43,116 bases of DNA from Welwitschia mirabilis (taxonomy: Eukaryota > Gnetophyta > Gnetopsida > Welwitschiales). Where the stretch lies: contig JBOZIK010000001.1 of the NCBI GenBank assembly GCA_051453625.1, positions 208,331,901-208,375,016 of the forward strand, read 5' to 3'. The translations under genes and the position numbers were made by a program. Under the pieces are notes generated by a model, which was given only the letters and a program-made list of their open reading frames with translations, had not been told where the DNA came from and did no database searches. Positions 1 through 10,917 of this stretch are shown one piece after another; the stretch's first letter is position 1, and every line of letters starts with the position of its first letter.

Positions 1-1015
1 TCTATTACAAAAATGGTGAAGAAGATTGGAAAAGACCTTCTAAGGCTAAAGAAACATAGATCTATAGTAAGTGAAGGTGAGGCATCAATAGAGATTTTGA
101 AATCCATGAGACCTCCCACATGATCAGACTCAGAGATGGAGTCAAATGTAGAGGAAGAAGTAGGACCATCAGCTCCATTTGGCACAAGGTATAACTAAGA
201 TAGGATAGCAAACAACAAGTCTTTATAGGATTCATGTGGAATAAGGTAAAAGCTCAAGGGATGTATTAGAATCCCATACAGGTTCATGTGTAGGAGTAGA
301 CATAGGTTCTAGGTCATTATCAGTAGAGGCCAAAATAGTAGGTGATCATGTTTAAGAGTTGTAATGTTAAACCTCTTATATTTTATTGTTTACATCCCAA
401 GATCCTTATCCATCAACCCACATAGTTTTCATCACCTTGCTTCATAGTCCAATCACCACTTCATGCACCTTCTTCACCTCCAATTAGTCCACCATCATCA
501 CCACCTTGACATGTAAATTCCATTTAGGTAAAACCTCTCTCATCCGTTTAGCTTCCATTCACCTTTGTAGAGGCTATTACTATTAGTTTCTTTAGGAACT
601 TCATCACTACTTAATCATATTAACATATGAGAAGATAGGTCTTTGAGGGTCCTAGTGAAACATCACAATGCCCCTCCAAGAAGAGGCACACCTTATCATC
701 CACTTTATAATCATCATACACATAGCAAACCTTCACCGTCCATGACAGCGATGATAGTAACAAAGAAGATTAAGAGGATCAATACATAATTAATTTAGAT
801 CTTAGTGATTAGAGCTTTATGTTAATGTCTAAAAAGGGGGATAAGTATAGGGAAAATTAGTAGCAGACCAATTAGACACTTTAATTTCTAGGATGAAAAC
901 ACCTATTGGGATTGAAGCTCTTGACTATGAGATCTTGAATTAGATCCAAGAGTGTGATCACTTGTATCAATGATTACTCCTTGACATTTTGGTATACATT
1001 CATGTTGTTAAATAT
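1..1015. other. Unidentified decayed sequence before first gap
   Basis: The plus strand opens with a short Lys-rich frame (MVKKIGKDLLRLKKHR, from about position 13) that runs into a stop near 121, then a stop-riddled stretch rich in CATCACC/TTCATCAC words. At about 830-845 there is a purine run (AAAAAGGGGGATAAG) like those seen near the 3' end of plant LTR elements or encoding an MSKKGDKY-like peptide. I cannot assign it to a family. It may belong to the same element as the LTR that starts at 2100, but two gaps lie between them. Confidence 0.3.
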
Positions 1016-1354
1016 NNNNNNNNNNNNNNNNNNNNNNNNNNNNNNNNNNNNNNNNNNNNNNNNNNNNNNNNNNNNNNNNNNNNNNNNNNNNNNNNNNNNN
1101 NNNNNNNNNNNNNNNNNNNNNATGTTGGTGATCTAAATATTTTTACATGTTATTAGCAAAAATTTCACTAATTATGATTTAGTGATTAGTACACAATTAA
1201 GCTTGATTCTCTAAAAAATGAACATTATCACTATTATATTGATTATCAAATGTTTATGTTCTTTACTCTTTATATACATAGGTGAATGGAAAATACATTG
1301 ATTTATCATCTATTATTATGCTATTTGTAAAATACTTAAGCAGTTCTAAATTCT

Positions 1355-2040
1355 NNNNNNNNNNNNNNNNNNNNNNNNNNNNNNNNNNNNNNNNNNNNNN
1401 NNNNNNNNNNNNNNNNNNNNNNNNNNNNNNNNNNNNNNNNNNNNNNNNNNNNNNNNNNNNNNNNNNNNNNNNNNNNNNNNNNNNNNNNNNNNNNNNNNNN
1501 NNNNNNNNNNNNNNNNNNNNNNNNNNNNNNNNNNNNNNNNNNNNNNNNNNNNNNNNNNNNNNNNNNNNNNNNNNNNNNNNNNNNNNNNNNNNNNNNNNNN
1601 NNNNNNNNNNNNNNNNNNNNNNNNNNNNNNNNNNNNNNNNNNNNNNNNNNNNNNNNNNNNNNNNNNNNNNNNNNNNNNNNNNNNNNNNNNNNNNNNNNNN
1701 NNNNNNNNNNNNNNNNNNNNNNNNNNNNNNNNNNNNNNNNNNNNNNNNNNNNNNNNNNNNNNNNNNNNNNNNNNNNNNNNNNNNNNNNNNNNNNNNNNNN
1801 NNNNNNNNNNNNNNNNNNNNNNNNNNNNNNNNNNNNNNNNNNNNNNNNNNNNNNNNNNNNNNNNNNNNNNNNNNNNNNNNNNNNNNNNNNNNNNNNNNNN
1901 NNNNNNNNNNNNNNNNNNNNNNNNNNNNNNNNNNNNNNNNNNNNNNNNNNNNNNNNNNNNNNNNNNNNNNNNNNNNNNNNNNNNNNNNNNNNNNNNNNNN
2001 NNNNNNNNNNNNNNNNNNNNNNNNNNNNNNNNNNNNNNNN
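1355..2040. other. Assembly gap (686 N)
   Basis: A run of N of non-round length, so probably a sized gap. It falls just upstream of the polypurine tract of the copia LTR and would be expected to contain the end of that element's coding region. Any ORF called through it is meaningless. Confidence 0.99.
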
Positions 2041-2084
2041 AGTTAAGATTGCACTAATGAGATTTATCAAGTTTTGAACATCAT

Positions 2085-2099
2085 TAAAAAGGGGGGGAT
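2085..2099 (+). other. Polypurine tract of copia-type element
   Basis: The run TAAAAAGGGGGGGAT lies directly before TGTTGAAAAATC. A purine tract followed by TGTTG is the usual arrangement at the internal/3' LTR boundary of plant Ty1/copia elements. The preceding words (GATTTATCAAGTTTTGAACATCATT) also resemble the end of such elements. This fixes the orientation of the element as plus. Confidence 0.7.
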
Positions 2100-2158
2100 T
2101 GTTGAAAAATCTTGTTTTGATAATTCCACTTATCAAATATTTTGTATCTTTGTATAGA

Positions 2159-2684
2159 TAGGTTATTAAAGGTGAATCATACCTTGATAGGTAGAAGATC
2201 ATGATGGACTTCAAGGATACAATCTTACAAAAAGGATCAGATGATAAATTACAAAATCAATTAAATGAAGACATTTAAAAAATTGAATATGTCTTAAGTA
2301 AAGATGCCTAGAAAAGTGAAGATGTCTCAAATGTACTAATCTAGAATAGGTAATAGATTCAATTCATTTTTNNNNNNNNNNNNNNNNNNNNNNNNNNNNN
2401 NNNNNNNNNNNNNNNNNNNNNNNNNNNNNNNNNNNNNNNNNNNNNNNNNNNNNNNNNNNNNNNNNNNNNNNTAGGTTATTAAAGGTGAATCATACCTTGA
2501 TAGGTACAAGATCATGATGGACTTCAAGGATACAATCTTACAAAAAGGATCAGATGCTAAATTGCAAAATCAATTAAATGAAGACATCTAAAAAATTGAA
2601 TATGTCTTAAGTAAAGATGCCTAGAAAAGTGAAGATGTAACAAATGTACTAAGCTATAATAGGTAATATATTCAATTCATTTTT
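2159..2684. repeat. Direct repeat pair flanking a 100-N gap
   Basis: Bases 2159-2371 are repeated at 2472-2684 with roughly ten differences (TAGGTTATTAAAGGTGAATC begins both). The only sequence between them is the 100-N gap. This is either a true tandem duplication in the LTR or two unmerged copies of the same locus placed side by side by the assembler. Confidence 0.9.
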
Positions 2685-4835
2685 TACTAATATCTTATGG
2701 TTCAGATCAGCAATGAACTTGTACATTATGGATTTATGATTACAAAGATTCAAGAATACTACAGTGTAAAATTCTTCAAAACTAGACAGGTTAACTAAAG
2801 ACATCTACAAAAGTGAATATGTCTAGAATGAAGATATGTATAAAATTCAAGATATCTTGTACCAAAGTCCATATCAATTAAATTTGAAAATATGTACCCA
2901 AAGCATAGACGTTAGCTATTTTTTACATGGTGGTTATATGATTAAATAGCCATCTTTCAAGCTTAAGCTATTAGATCTTTCTCATTGTTATAAAGTATTG
3001 ATGTTAAAAATAAAAAAGGACTTTTAGCACTTTATTAAATCAATTAAACTTACAAATCTTGAAAGCATGAATAAAGGGAACCTTTCATGTATAAATTAAA
3101 AGATTCGGTAGCAAGAAGATAGTAGTGTTTCATTTGTTAGATTTGAATCTTCGTTGCNNNNNNNNNNNNNNNNNNNNNNNNNNNNNNNNNNNNNNNNNNN
3201 NNNNNNNNNNNNNNNNNNNNNNNNNNNNNNNNNNNNNNNNNNNNNNNNNNNNNNNNNTGAAGATATGTACAAAATTCAAGATATCTTGTACCAAAGTCCA
3301 CATCAATTAAAATTGAAAATACTTACCCAAATCATAGACATTAGCTATTTTTTGCATGGTGGTTATATGATTAAATATCCATCTTTCAAGCTTAAACTAT
3401 TAGATCTTTCTCATTGTTATATAGTATTGATGTTAAAAATCAAAAAGGACTTTTAGCACTTTATTAAATCAATTAAACTTCAAATGTTGAAAGCATGAAT
3501 AAAGGGAACCTTTCATGTAGAAATTAAAAGATTCAGTAGCAAGAAGATAGTAGTGTTTCATTTGTTGGATTTGAATCTTCATTGCAATCATCTTCCTCAT
3601 TTATACTTGTAACAGTAATAGCAACTTCAAGAATAATAACTCTTTATTAAAGCATATTCAAACTTGTTATTATATTACATTTTTATCTATTTCATTGTGG
3701 ACTATCTTCTTAGTAAATATTTTTGTAGAGTCCTTTTTTTGAAATATCAAATACTTTATAATGAGACCCTTGTAGGGGTATGCATTAGTTTTTGTGCTTT
3801 TAGAAACTTGTTGAATGTAAGGTTACTAGTTAGCCAAGAAACCATTATTTCTTTGTAGAAGAGAGAGTGCTACATTACAAGGATACTTTCATTATNNNNN
3901 NNNNNNNNNNNNNNNNNNNNNNNNNNNNNNNNNNNNNNNNNNNNNNNNNNNNNNNNNNNNNNNNNNNNNNNNNNNNNNNNNNNNNNNNNNNNNNNAAGCC
4001 ATCTGGAATGTACTAATCTAGAATAGGTAATAAATAAATTTTTTAAAACTAATATCTTACATTTTAGGGGAGCTATCAACTTGTACATAGTGGATTCATG
4101 ATTATAAAGGTCCAAGAATATTACAGTACAAAATTCATCAAAATCTAGGAAAGTTAACTCAAGACACCTACAAAAGTGAAGATTTTTGAAAATCAAACAT
4201 CTATAAAATTCAAGACATCTTGACCCAAATTTCATATCAATTAAAAACAAGTTATGTGCTTGAAGCATAGATGTTAGCTATCTGTTGCATGGTAGTTACA
4301 AATTTGAACAACTGCCTTTCAAGCTCAAATGACTAGATCTTTCTCATCGTTATAAAGCATTAACATCAAAAATCAAAGAATAACTTTTGGCACTTCATTA
4401 AATCAATCAAACTTATAGATATTAAAAGCATAAATAAAGGGAATCTTCCACAAAGAAATTAAAAGATTTAATAGTAAGAAGCTAGCATGTTTCATCTCTT
4501 GAATTTTGATCTTCATTATAATCATCTTCATCATTCATACTTATGATTGTAACAATAACTTCAAGGATCTTAAAATCTTCATCAAAGCATATTCAGGCTT
4601 ATTTTTCTATTACATTTTTTGATTATTTCATTGTAGACTCTCTTATTATTGAATACAATTATAGAGTCCTTTTTTTGAAATATCAAATACTTTATAATGA
4701 AACCCTTCTAGGGGTATGCATTAGTTTTTGTGCTGCTATAAACTTGTTAAATGTAAGGTTACTAGTTAGTCAAGAAACCATTATTTCTTTGTAGAAGAGA
4801 GAGTGCTACCTTACAAGGATACTTTCATTATTGTA
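2327..4835. repeat. Diverged 0.8-1.5 kb LTR block present twice
   Basis: The block from AATGTACTAATCTAGAATAG (2331) to AAGGATACTTTCATTAT (3895) recurs, more diverged, at 4007-4835. Both copies carry the same order of landmarks: CATAGAYGTTAGCTAT, CATGGTRGTTA, AGATCTTTCTCAT, AATAAAGGGAA and GGGGTATGCATTAGTTTTTG. The greater divergence separates this event from the gap-flanking repeats. It could be an old duplication inside the LTR or two LTRs of related elements joined across the gap at 3896-3995. Confidence 0.75.
2832..3584. repeat. Second direct repeat pair flanking a 100-N gap
   Basis: Bases 2832-3157 (GAAGATATGTATAAAATTCA onwards) are repeated at about 3258-3584, over 90 percent identical by eye, separated only by the gap 3158-3257. 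As with the pair before it, an assembly artefact is as likely as a biological duplication. Confidence 0.9.
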
Positions 4836-5089
4836 AATATTAATGATGCACTTATGAAAACCACTATTCTCTTAAGGGGAAGAAAGTGATACCTTACGAG
4901 AAGACTCTCACTTATTGTAAGGTTAATAATATGCTAGAAAACCACTATTTCTTATAGGTTAAGAATATTTAGAGGTGTGAGTAGAAGCTACCCTATATGT
5001 GTGGATGTACCCAAGTTAGGAAATAGAAGCTACCCTCTATGTGTCAATGTATCCAGGTTGGGAAACAATATTATTTACTAAGGTCTTTC

Positions 5090-5560
5090 ATTATGAATTT
5101 TCTTTTTATTATTTGGTTTATTTTTTATTTGGTGGAACTCATTCATTCCTTTCCCTTGATTTTAAATCAATCATCACAAATAAAAATTGTATCATCTTAT
5201 CTATTAATAATAGGTAAACTAATGATAAAATCCATAAAGATTTATTCCATTTCCATTGTGGTACTCCTAATGGTTGAAGGAGTATAGCGGATCTTTCCTG
5301 ATCAATCTTCATTTGATGGTAAATTACGAATATACTCCTTCAAGTTTACCTTTATTCTAGGCTAAAATTAGTATTTTCTCAATTAATGGTAATTTTAGAT
5401 GAATCTGAGGTGTCTTACATAGGGTACTTCATGTAGTTCAAACATTAACTTCCTTCTCTACAGAAGCTGTCAAATATAAAGGTGTTGGCCTTTCAATAGG
5501 TATCTATCTTATGAAAGAGTATATGTATTACCTTCTTTTTCTTTTCAGATTGACTAATGT
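5090..5560 (-). pseudogene. Ty3/gypsy remnant A: integrase core fragment
   Basis: Read on the minus strand, 5330 to 5150 gives LLQPLGVPQWKWNK followed by SLWILSL and, after a frameshift, a VMID-like segment. Ty3/gypsy integrases have the same order just before and within the first catalytic Asp region (LLQPLPIP.WKW...DF..GLP, then VDRLTK). The reading frame is broken by stops and shifts. The match fades near 5090-5150 where the copia LTR ends, so the rest of the integrase is missing here. The stretch 5340-5560 should hold the zinc-binding N-terminus but I see only scattered residues. It follows RNase H in the correct order for a minus-strand gypsy element. Confidence 0.7.
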
Positions 5561-5589
5561 ATGTCTCATCAATAATGTATGTCTTAAGA

Positions 5590-5990
5590 AAAACTAAGAG
5601 ATCTAATGTAATAGTGATGGCTAGCATGCACCACATTCTACTTAGGGCATCTACAACTTTGTTCTTCTTTTCTAAGGTGTACTATAGTTTAAAGTCATAT
5701 TCTGTGGGTAATTCATCCCATCTTCTCTATTACATGTTTAGAAAAGGCTATTTCTAGAAATATTCGAAGATTTTATAGTCTAATTTAAGCACAAATTCAC
5801 TTCCTAATAGTTAATATCTTTAAGCCTTTAGGGCATGCATTATGGCTAGCAGTTCGAGATCATAGATGGGATAGTTCTTTTTATGTTAGCTTAGTTTTTG
5901 TGATTCATAGGTAATTACTTGATCATCTCAGCTTAGTATATTCCCTATACCTTATGTAGAAGTGTCAATGGTAACTTTGAATGCTTTGTT
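5590..5990 (-). pseudogene. Ty3/gypsy remnant A: RNase H domain
   Basis: The minus strand encodes recognisable RNase H motifs in order: VLSQDDQVITYESQKLS (about 5888-5940), NYPIYDLELLAIMHALKA (about 5823-5876), LLGSEFVLKLDY (about 5780-5815), and near the end VVDALSR (about 5639-5657), the usual end of the domain in plant Ty3/gypsy polyproteins. Stops interrupt it, including one where the family has Trp in the WRHYLLG motif. It continues in order from the reverse transcriptase at higher coordinates. Non-functional. Confidence 0.88.
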
Positions 5991-6935
5991 CATGTCTATA
6001 ATTTTGAGAATAGGTGTCGTTGTAATTAGTATCTTTAACTTAAGAAGTACCTTCTTACATTTATCATTGAATTTGAATGTAGATTTTTATTTAGTTAAAT
6101 ATATCAGTGGTGCTATAAGTTGAGAGAATTTTGAAATAAATTTCTAATAGAAGCCAATCAATCCTAAGAAACTTTAAACTTGTATGGCTTAATTCTAGTC
6201 ATTTCCTTATGGCCTGTACTTTGATCAAATCAGTTGTGATCCCTTTCCTANNNNNNNNNNNNNNNNNNNNNNNNNNNNNNNNNNNNNNNNNNNNNNNNNN
6301 NNNNNNNNNNNNNNNNNNNNNNNNNNNNNNNNNNNNNNNNNNNNNNNNNNNNNNNNNNNNNNNNNNNNNNNNNNNNNNNNNNNNNNNNNNNNNNNNNNNN
6401 NNNNNNNNNNNNNNNNNNNNNNNNNNNNNNNNNNNNNNNNNNNNNNNNNNNNNNNNNNNNNNNNNNNNNNNNNNNNNNNNNNNNNNNNNNNNNNNNNNNN
6501 NNNNNNNNNNNNNNNNNNNNNNNNNNNNNNNNNNNNNNNNNNNNNNNNNNNNNNNNNNNNNNNNNNNNNNNNNNNNNNNNNNNNNNNNNNNNNNNNNNNN
6601 NNNNNNNNNNNNNNNNNNNNNNNNNNNNNNNNNNNNNNNNNNNNNNGATCCTTGTTTTTGATAGTTAACTTATTTAGCTATTTATAGTTAATGCAAAGCC
6701 ATAAGATGCCATCCGTTTTCTTCATGAGGAGAACAAGGGCTCCTCATGGTAACACACTAGGGTAGATATTGCATTCCAAAAGTAGTTGTTCAATTTGTAG
6801 TTTCAGTTCCCTTAGTTCCATTATTGAGAATTAATAGGGAGCTTGAGCTATTGGTTTTGCTCCAAGGATTAATTCAATTGTGTGATGCATTTTCCTCTTG
6901 GGTGACAATGTCTTAGAATCTTTAAACACATGAGA
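5991..6935 (-). pseudogene. Ty3/gypsy remnant A: reverse transcriptase
   Basis: The N-terminal part reads LSPKRKMHHTIELILGAK (about 6855-6910), then PY*FSIMELRELKLQIEQL, GALVLLMKKTDG and INYK*LNKLTIKN (about 6650-6690); these correspond to the family motifs around P(D/E)HAIEL, ELKEQLEELL, SPWGAPVLFVKKKDG and IDYRQLNKVT. The 396-N gap at 6251-6646 hides the catalytic YxDD region. After it come the thumb/connection motifs FLGLIGFY and FSQLIAPL and KFNDKCKK (about 6055-6175). Several stops sit at codons that are Trp, Arg or Gln in the family. The gene is dead, but orientation and identity are clear. Confidence 0.9.
6251..6646. other. Assembly gap (396 N) in reverse transcriptase
   Basis: Removes the palm region, including the catalytic Asp pair, of Ty3/gypsy remnant A. 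Confidence 0.99.
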
Positions 6936-7077
6936 AAATTCTTATAGTTTTATTAGCAATGAGAGATTGTTTTCATAACTTTTTACCTAAACTAGGTGAT
7001 GAAGACTTGTTTCCTTTTGATAGCTTTTAAAATCTTCTTAGGTAAGGTCAAGGATATTTTATTATTCCCTTCCTCCT

Positions 7078-7918
7078 CCTTCAAGATTTATTCTCTGAAT
7101 GAAGTTATTAGTAATAGCGTGCATTAGTAAAAGTTAATTTAAACATTGTATCTAATTAAGAAGGAAATTTGTAAAATGGCATGGTAATCTCTAATGTAAA
7201 AAACATAAAACTTATCCTCAAAGCGTAAGTCATGAATAGTGTAGTTGATGAGAGCGGTATAGTCCCATATTATGTAAGCAAACTATTCCTTATGGCCCCT
7301 ATTGTAGATTTTTTTTCCTTAAAAGGGGTGATGTTTAGTCTGTAAAATAACCCTACAGAAATAAAATTGTGGAAAGTACCACTAGAAATGAAATAATAAA
7401 AGATGAAATTTGACAGTGTAATTCCAAGATATAACACCAGTTAGTAATNNNNNNNNNNNNNNNNNNNNNNNNNNNNNNNNNNNNNNNNNNNNNNNNNNNN
7501 NNNNNNNNNNNNNNNNNNNNNNNNNNNNNNNNNNNNNNNNNNNNNNNNCCTTCAAGATTTATTCTTTGAATGAAGTTATTAGTAATAGCGTGCATTAGTA
7601 AAAGTTAATTTAAACATTGTATCTAATTAAGAAGGAAATTTGCAAAATGGCATGGTCATCTCTAATGTAAAAAACATAAAACTTATCCTCAAAGAGTAAG
7701 TCATGAATAGTGTAGTTGATGAGAGCGTTATAGTCCCATCTTATGTAAGTAAACTATTCCTTATGGCCCCTATTGTAGATTTTTATTCCTTAAAAGGGGT
7801 GATGTTTAGTCTGCAAAATNNNNNNNNNNNNNNNNNNNNNNNNNNNNNNNNNNNNNNNNNGAAATAATAAAAGATGAAATTTGACCGTGTAATTCCAAGA
7901 TAGAACACCAGTTATTAA
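7078..7918 (-). pseudogene. Ty3/gypsy remnant A: protease region, present twice around a gap
   Basis: On the minus strand, about 7135-7250 reads FEDKFYVFYIRDYHAIL followed by ISFLIRYNV*INF. This resembles the C-terminal half of retropepsin-type proteases of plant gypsy elements (YHVILGMPWL..YNP.IDW). The same segment reappears at about 7606-7720. The two blocks, 7078-7448 and 7549-7918, differ at about a dozen positions and are separated only by the 100-N gap 7449-7548; a 41-N gap (7820-7860) lies in the second. The Asp-Ser/Thr-Gly active site is not visible. The region sits between gag and reverse transcriptase as expected. Confidence 0.65.
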
Positions 7919-7919
7919 T

Positions 7920-9060
7920 TGCACTTATTTGGATGGTGGCATACATCATTTTTGGATGTGAGGCTGAATTCTATGAGTTTTAAGGCTGACTGCTTTGAGG
8001 GAGATTTGGTGCTTAAGATTTGAATGGATAATTTTTAGCAATGTAACCCTTTTTATAATGTTTATGTTAGGTAATGTTGGTTTTGAATATTTCATGTATT
8101 AATGGTATGTTTATTATGTTAGATCTATGCACTTATGAATGGTGAGGCTTGTTCCATCAATTTTCTTTCCCTTGAAGATAATGTCTTATTTTTTGATAGC
8201 CATATTTGTTGATTTAATCTCCAAAGTACATAAGATGCTTCTATGCTTGAATGATAAGATTCCAATGAAACTGTTAATTAACTGCTTTTATGTGAAGTTC
8301 TTTTAGTATTTCATCAAGTGCTAGAATTCAGATCAGCATTCATCCAGTGGGAATTTTTTCAAGTAAAGGAATTGAATTTCCACCATTTGGTCTTCTATGA
8401 AGTCTTTAAGGATGAATTTCTTTTTGAATTCCTCTATGAAGATGTCGCAAGATGCTCATTGAGGATGTTTCTAATGGCATCTAAACCACCACTCCTATGC
8501 ATTTCCTGCAAGAAGGAAGCTATGCACATCATCATTCTAGTAAAACATTTCAAAGGTCAAAGTAGTTTTCTATTTATTAAATTCAAGAAATGGCTTCTTT
8601 TTTTTATTCTTACTTTTCCTTTATATGTTTTAATTTATAGTATTTTTGCAATCTCCTCTTCTTTCCATTGTTTGATGTTGGAATTGTTTACTTGATTTGA
8701 TAGGAAGGATTAGAGATTTGCCTCTATATTGAGTAGTTTCATCTAGATGTTCTATATGTTAACTACACTAGTTAGAGTATGTTGTCTAGATGTAGATGGT
8801 TACTCTTAGGGTACCCTAAGATTCTGTTTGATTAGTCTTTCTTCCATGTAAGAGAGAAGGTTATTGATCCTACAAGCAATGGGTTCATTTTGAAAATGAA
8901 TGTGGTTAAGTTGGATCTCTATTTTGTCCATTCATCCATTCACTCTGTGTTTCATAGTGTTTCAATTGGTTTAATGTCCTTCTGAACTCATGCACCTCTC
9001 CTTTTTCACTCTTCTTCTTAGAATAGTCTGCTCTTTTTATGGTGGCATTATTTCTTTTTT
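7920..9060 (-). pseudogene. Ty3/gypsy remnant A: gag-like region
   Basis: This stretch lies where gag should be for a minus-strand gypsy element. Minus-strand frames show EEFKKKFILKDFIEDQM at about 8390-8440, similar to the gag segment W..F..EFKKKF, and further upstream KIEIQLNHIHFQNEPI (about 8890-8935). Frameshifts and stops break it throughout. The plus-strand ORF at 8318-8695 is its antisense shadow. The gag call rests mainly on position and a few residues. Confidence 0.45.
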
Positions 9061-9234
9061 TTAATATTGTTGCTGTAAGAACTCTATATCTATAACTAAA
9101 TGGTGATTATAGAAATAGTTAAAATAGTAGTTAGCAGTTGTCATAATAACCCTTAATTACATGGTCTCATTTGTAATAACTATTAAGGAGGTGTATTACC
9201 AGGTACCCTAATTGTAACATTAGATGATACACAA

Positions 9235-10165
9235 GTATCATGATTGAAGTTCAACATTGGGTATTTAAGTGTGATGTTTGATAGTCATATGTAATGTTAG
9301 ACACCCTCTTGTGACTTTGAGGCTTTATTGCGAAGTAAGCATGGATAAGGTGATAAGTGCCAGAGTCAAAAAGGAGGTGTCAGGGTCTTGTGAGGGCAAG
9401 TGTAACCTCAACACCTAAGTGCGATGTCAGGCATTCAAGAAAAACATCGGATACCCTTATTATAGGCAAGCCAAAGTAGAATAGATGATGCTAAGGGCTT
9501 ACAAAAGTAAGTGTGATGTCAAGTACTTAATTTTAATGTTGAATATCCAAGTGTGACATTAGACACTTAAGTGCAACATCGAGCCTTTATTTAAGAGTAA
9601 TTCTAGAGTGATTCATGAAGTGTCAAGGTCTTGCAAGACGCGTTGGAGTGTTGTGGTTCAAGTACATTGTCAAACATTCAAGTACAACATTGCACACTTG
9701 AGTGCAACATCAAGAACTTAAGTGTGACATCATACATCTAAGTACAACATCAGAGACCTTTAGCATAGGCAACTGAGAGTAAAACATGTGATGTCAAGAG
9801 CACATTGGAGCTGTCAGGAGCTTGTAGAAGTAAATGCGATTTTAGACATATAAGTATGACATTAGACACCCAAGTACAACATTAAAGGTTAAAGTAGAAT
9901 GTTAAAGACTTTGTTGCAGAGTGAGCTAGAAGAGCATGATTGATGCCAAGGCCAAACAGGAATTTGTTAGAGGCAGGCAAAAGGAACGTACGACATTAGG
10001 TTCTTAAGTACAATGTCATGAGGTGCTAGGATTGAGTAAATGCATTGAAGGATTGTAGGATCAGCTGCAACATTAGGCTCTAAAGTGTAATATTAGACAC
10101 ATAAGCCTGACGTTAGTACTCAAGTGTGAAATTATTCTTATAAGTATGATGTTAATCCTATTTGC
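9235..10165. repeat. Array of degenerate 20-bp motifs
   Basis: A word close to AAGTGYGACATYAGACACYT recurs many times, sometimes in perfect tandem at 20-bp spacing (for example AAGTGTGACATTAGACACTT followed by AAGTGCAACATCGAGCC at 9550-9590) and sometimes interspersed with a second word like GTGTCARGGTCTTGYRAG (9386, 9618, 9814). The region is less AT-rich than its surroundings. It ends about 110 bp before a TATA box, so it could be the U3 part of an LTR or another promoter-proximal minisatellite. Confidence 0.75.
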
Positions 10166-10189
10166 ATGCAAAGTCATTATGGGACCTAG

Positions 10190-10500
10190 CACTGTCATCT
10201 AACTACAGTTTTCTTTCTTCAACCTTGGGTTAGTTAAATTTAATCTTGTGGTTGATTAACCCTAGGTCCACTTCTATAAATACCCCATAGACCCTTCATT
10301 TTTAACACATTTTTGTCATGTTTTCTAGTTAATTGGTAGCTCCTTCTTTTCTTATTTTTCATTATCATTCTTTTTCCTGGCACCTCTTTTTATCTTTTAA
10401 TGATTTCTACATATTTTATATGGGTCTTTTGTAGTTAATGCTCCTTATAAATATAAGCTCTTCCTTAATGCTTCCACTTTGTAGCATCCTCATCTCAAGG
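10190..10500 (+). promoter_or_regulatory. Promoter-like segment with TATA box
   Basis: CTTCTATAAATACCCC places a TATAAATA box at 10275-10282 in a context typical of plant promoters and LTRs, followed by a pyrimidine-rich leader (10330-10390). A splice-donor-like CAAG|GTATGA occurs at about 10496-10504. The upstream repeat array and the downstream ORF remnants suggest a 5' LTR plus leader of a plus-strand element, but I did not find a convincing LTR end or primer site. Confidence 0.45.
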
Positions 10501-10575
10501 TATGACTTAGAGACTCTATCTTACCATTTCTTAAAATTCTACCATTATTAAGTCTACTAAGTTGGAAATTTAACA

Positions 10576-10683
10576 ATGAGCGATAGAGAAAGGTTTCTCT
10601 TGGATATTCTCCTTCAATCTTCTAGATTTTTGTGGATTCCATTCCTTTCATCTTTGCCATCTGACTACTCTATTTATTCTTGA
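10576..10683 (+). CDS. Short ORF (35 aa), unknown
   Basis: ATG at 10576 lies in a good plant start context (AACAATGAG) about 290 bases after the TATA box, giving MSDRERFLLDILLQSSRFLW and a stop at 10681-10683. The product resembles nothing I recognise and may be the first codons of the decayed protein that continues downstream. It could equally be chance. Confidence 0.25.
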   Translation: MSDRERFLLDILLQSSRFLWIPFLSSLPSDYSIYS

Positions 10684-10917
10684 CTCTCTTTTTTTTTTAA
10701 AAAAAACCTCATATAACTAATGTAACCAATCCTCAGTGAGGTCCTATTTAAATTTTAGAAGAGAGCATAAGGCTAGTGTTCAAATTAAGCTAAGATGACC
10801 AAATTCCTCTTAAGATCTCTCATCGTAATGAGGACTCTTGTTATTTCATGACTAATCACTTAGATGACTTTGCATGCATGCAAGAGGTGGATACACATTG
10901 ATATGGAATATTCATAG

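Larger units (their letters stand above)
2100..5090 (+). mobile_element. Decayed 3' LTR of a Ty1/copia-type retrotransposon
   Basis: The LTR starts with TGTTG at 2100, immediately after the polypurine tract. Its 3' end is uncertain: GGGAAACA at 5061-5067 is one candidate CA end, and homology to the integrase of the neighbouring Ty3/gypsy element resumes at roughly 5090-5150. The apparent 3 kb length is inflated by duplicated blocks around the 100-N gaps at 2372, 3158 and 3896. The 3' part (4970-5065) has repeated GAAGCTACCCT and GTGTSRATGTA words typical of an R-U5 region. No coding region of the element is visible because upstream sequence is missing or decayed. Short ORFs inside it are not considered genes. 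Confidence 0.6.

Noticed and set aside
1282-2214. ORFs of 254 and 292 codons on both strands
   Set aside because: They run through the 686-N gap; only the ends are real sequence, which is LTR or LTR-adjacent.
3664-4794. Two similar ORFs (3664-3858 and 4543-4794) sharing a C-terminal stretch
   Set aside because: They lie inside LTR sequence that is duplicated; shared frame follows from the duplication. Silent and replacement changes are mixed and no coding role is expected there.
5039-5757. Plus-strand ORFs at 5039-5287 and 5557-5757
   Set aside because: Antisense shadows of gypsy integrase and RNase H on the minus strand.
8318-8695. Plus-strand ORF of 125 codons
   Set aside because: Antisense to the gag-like region of gypsy remnant A; no motif in the plus frame.
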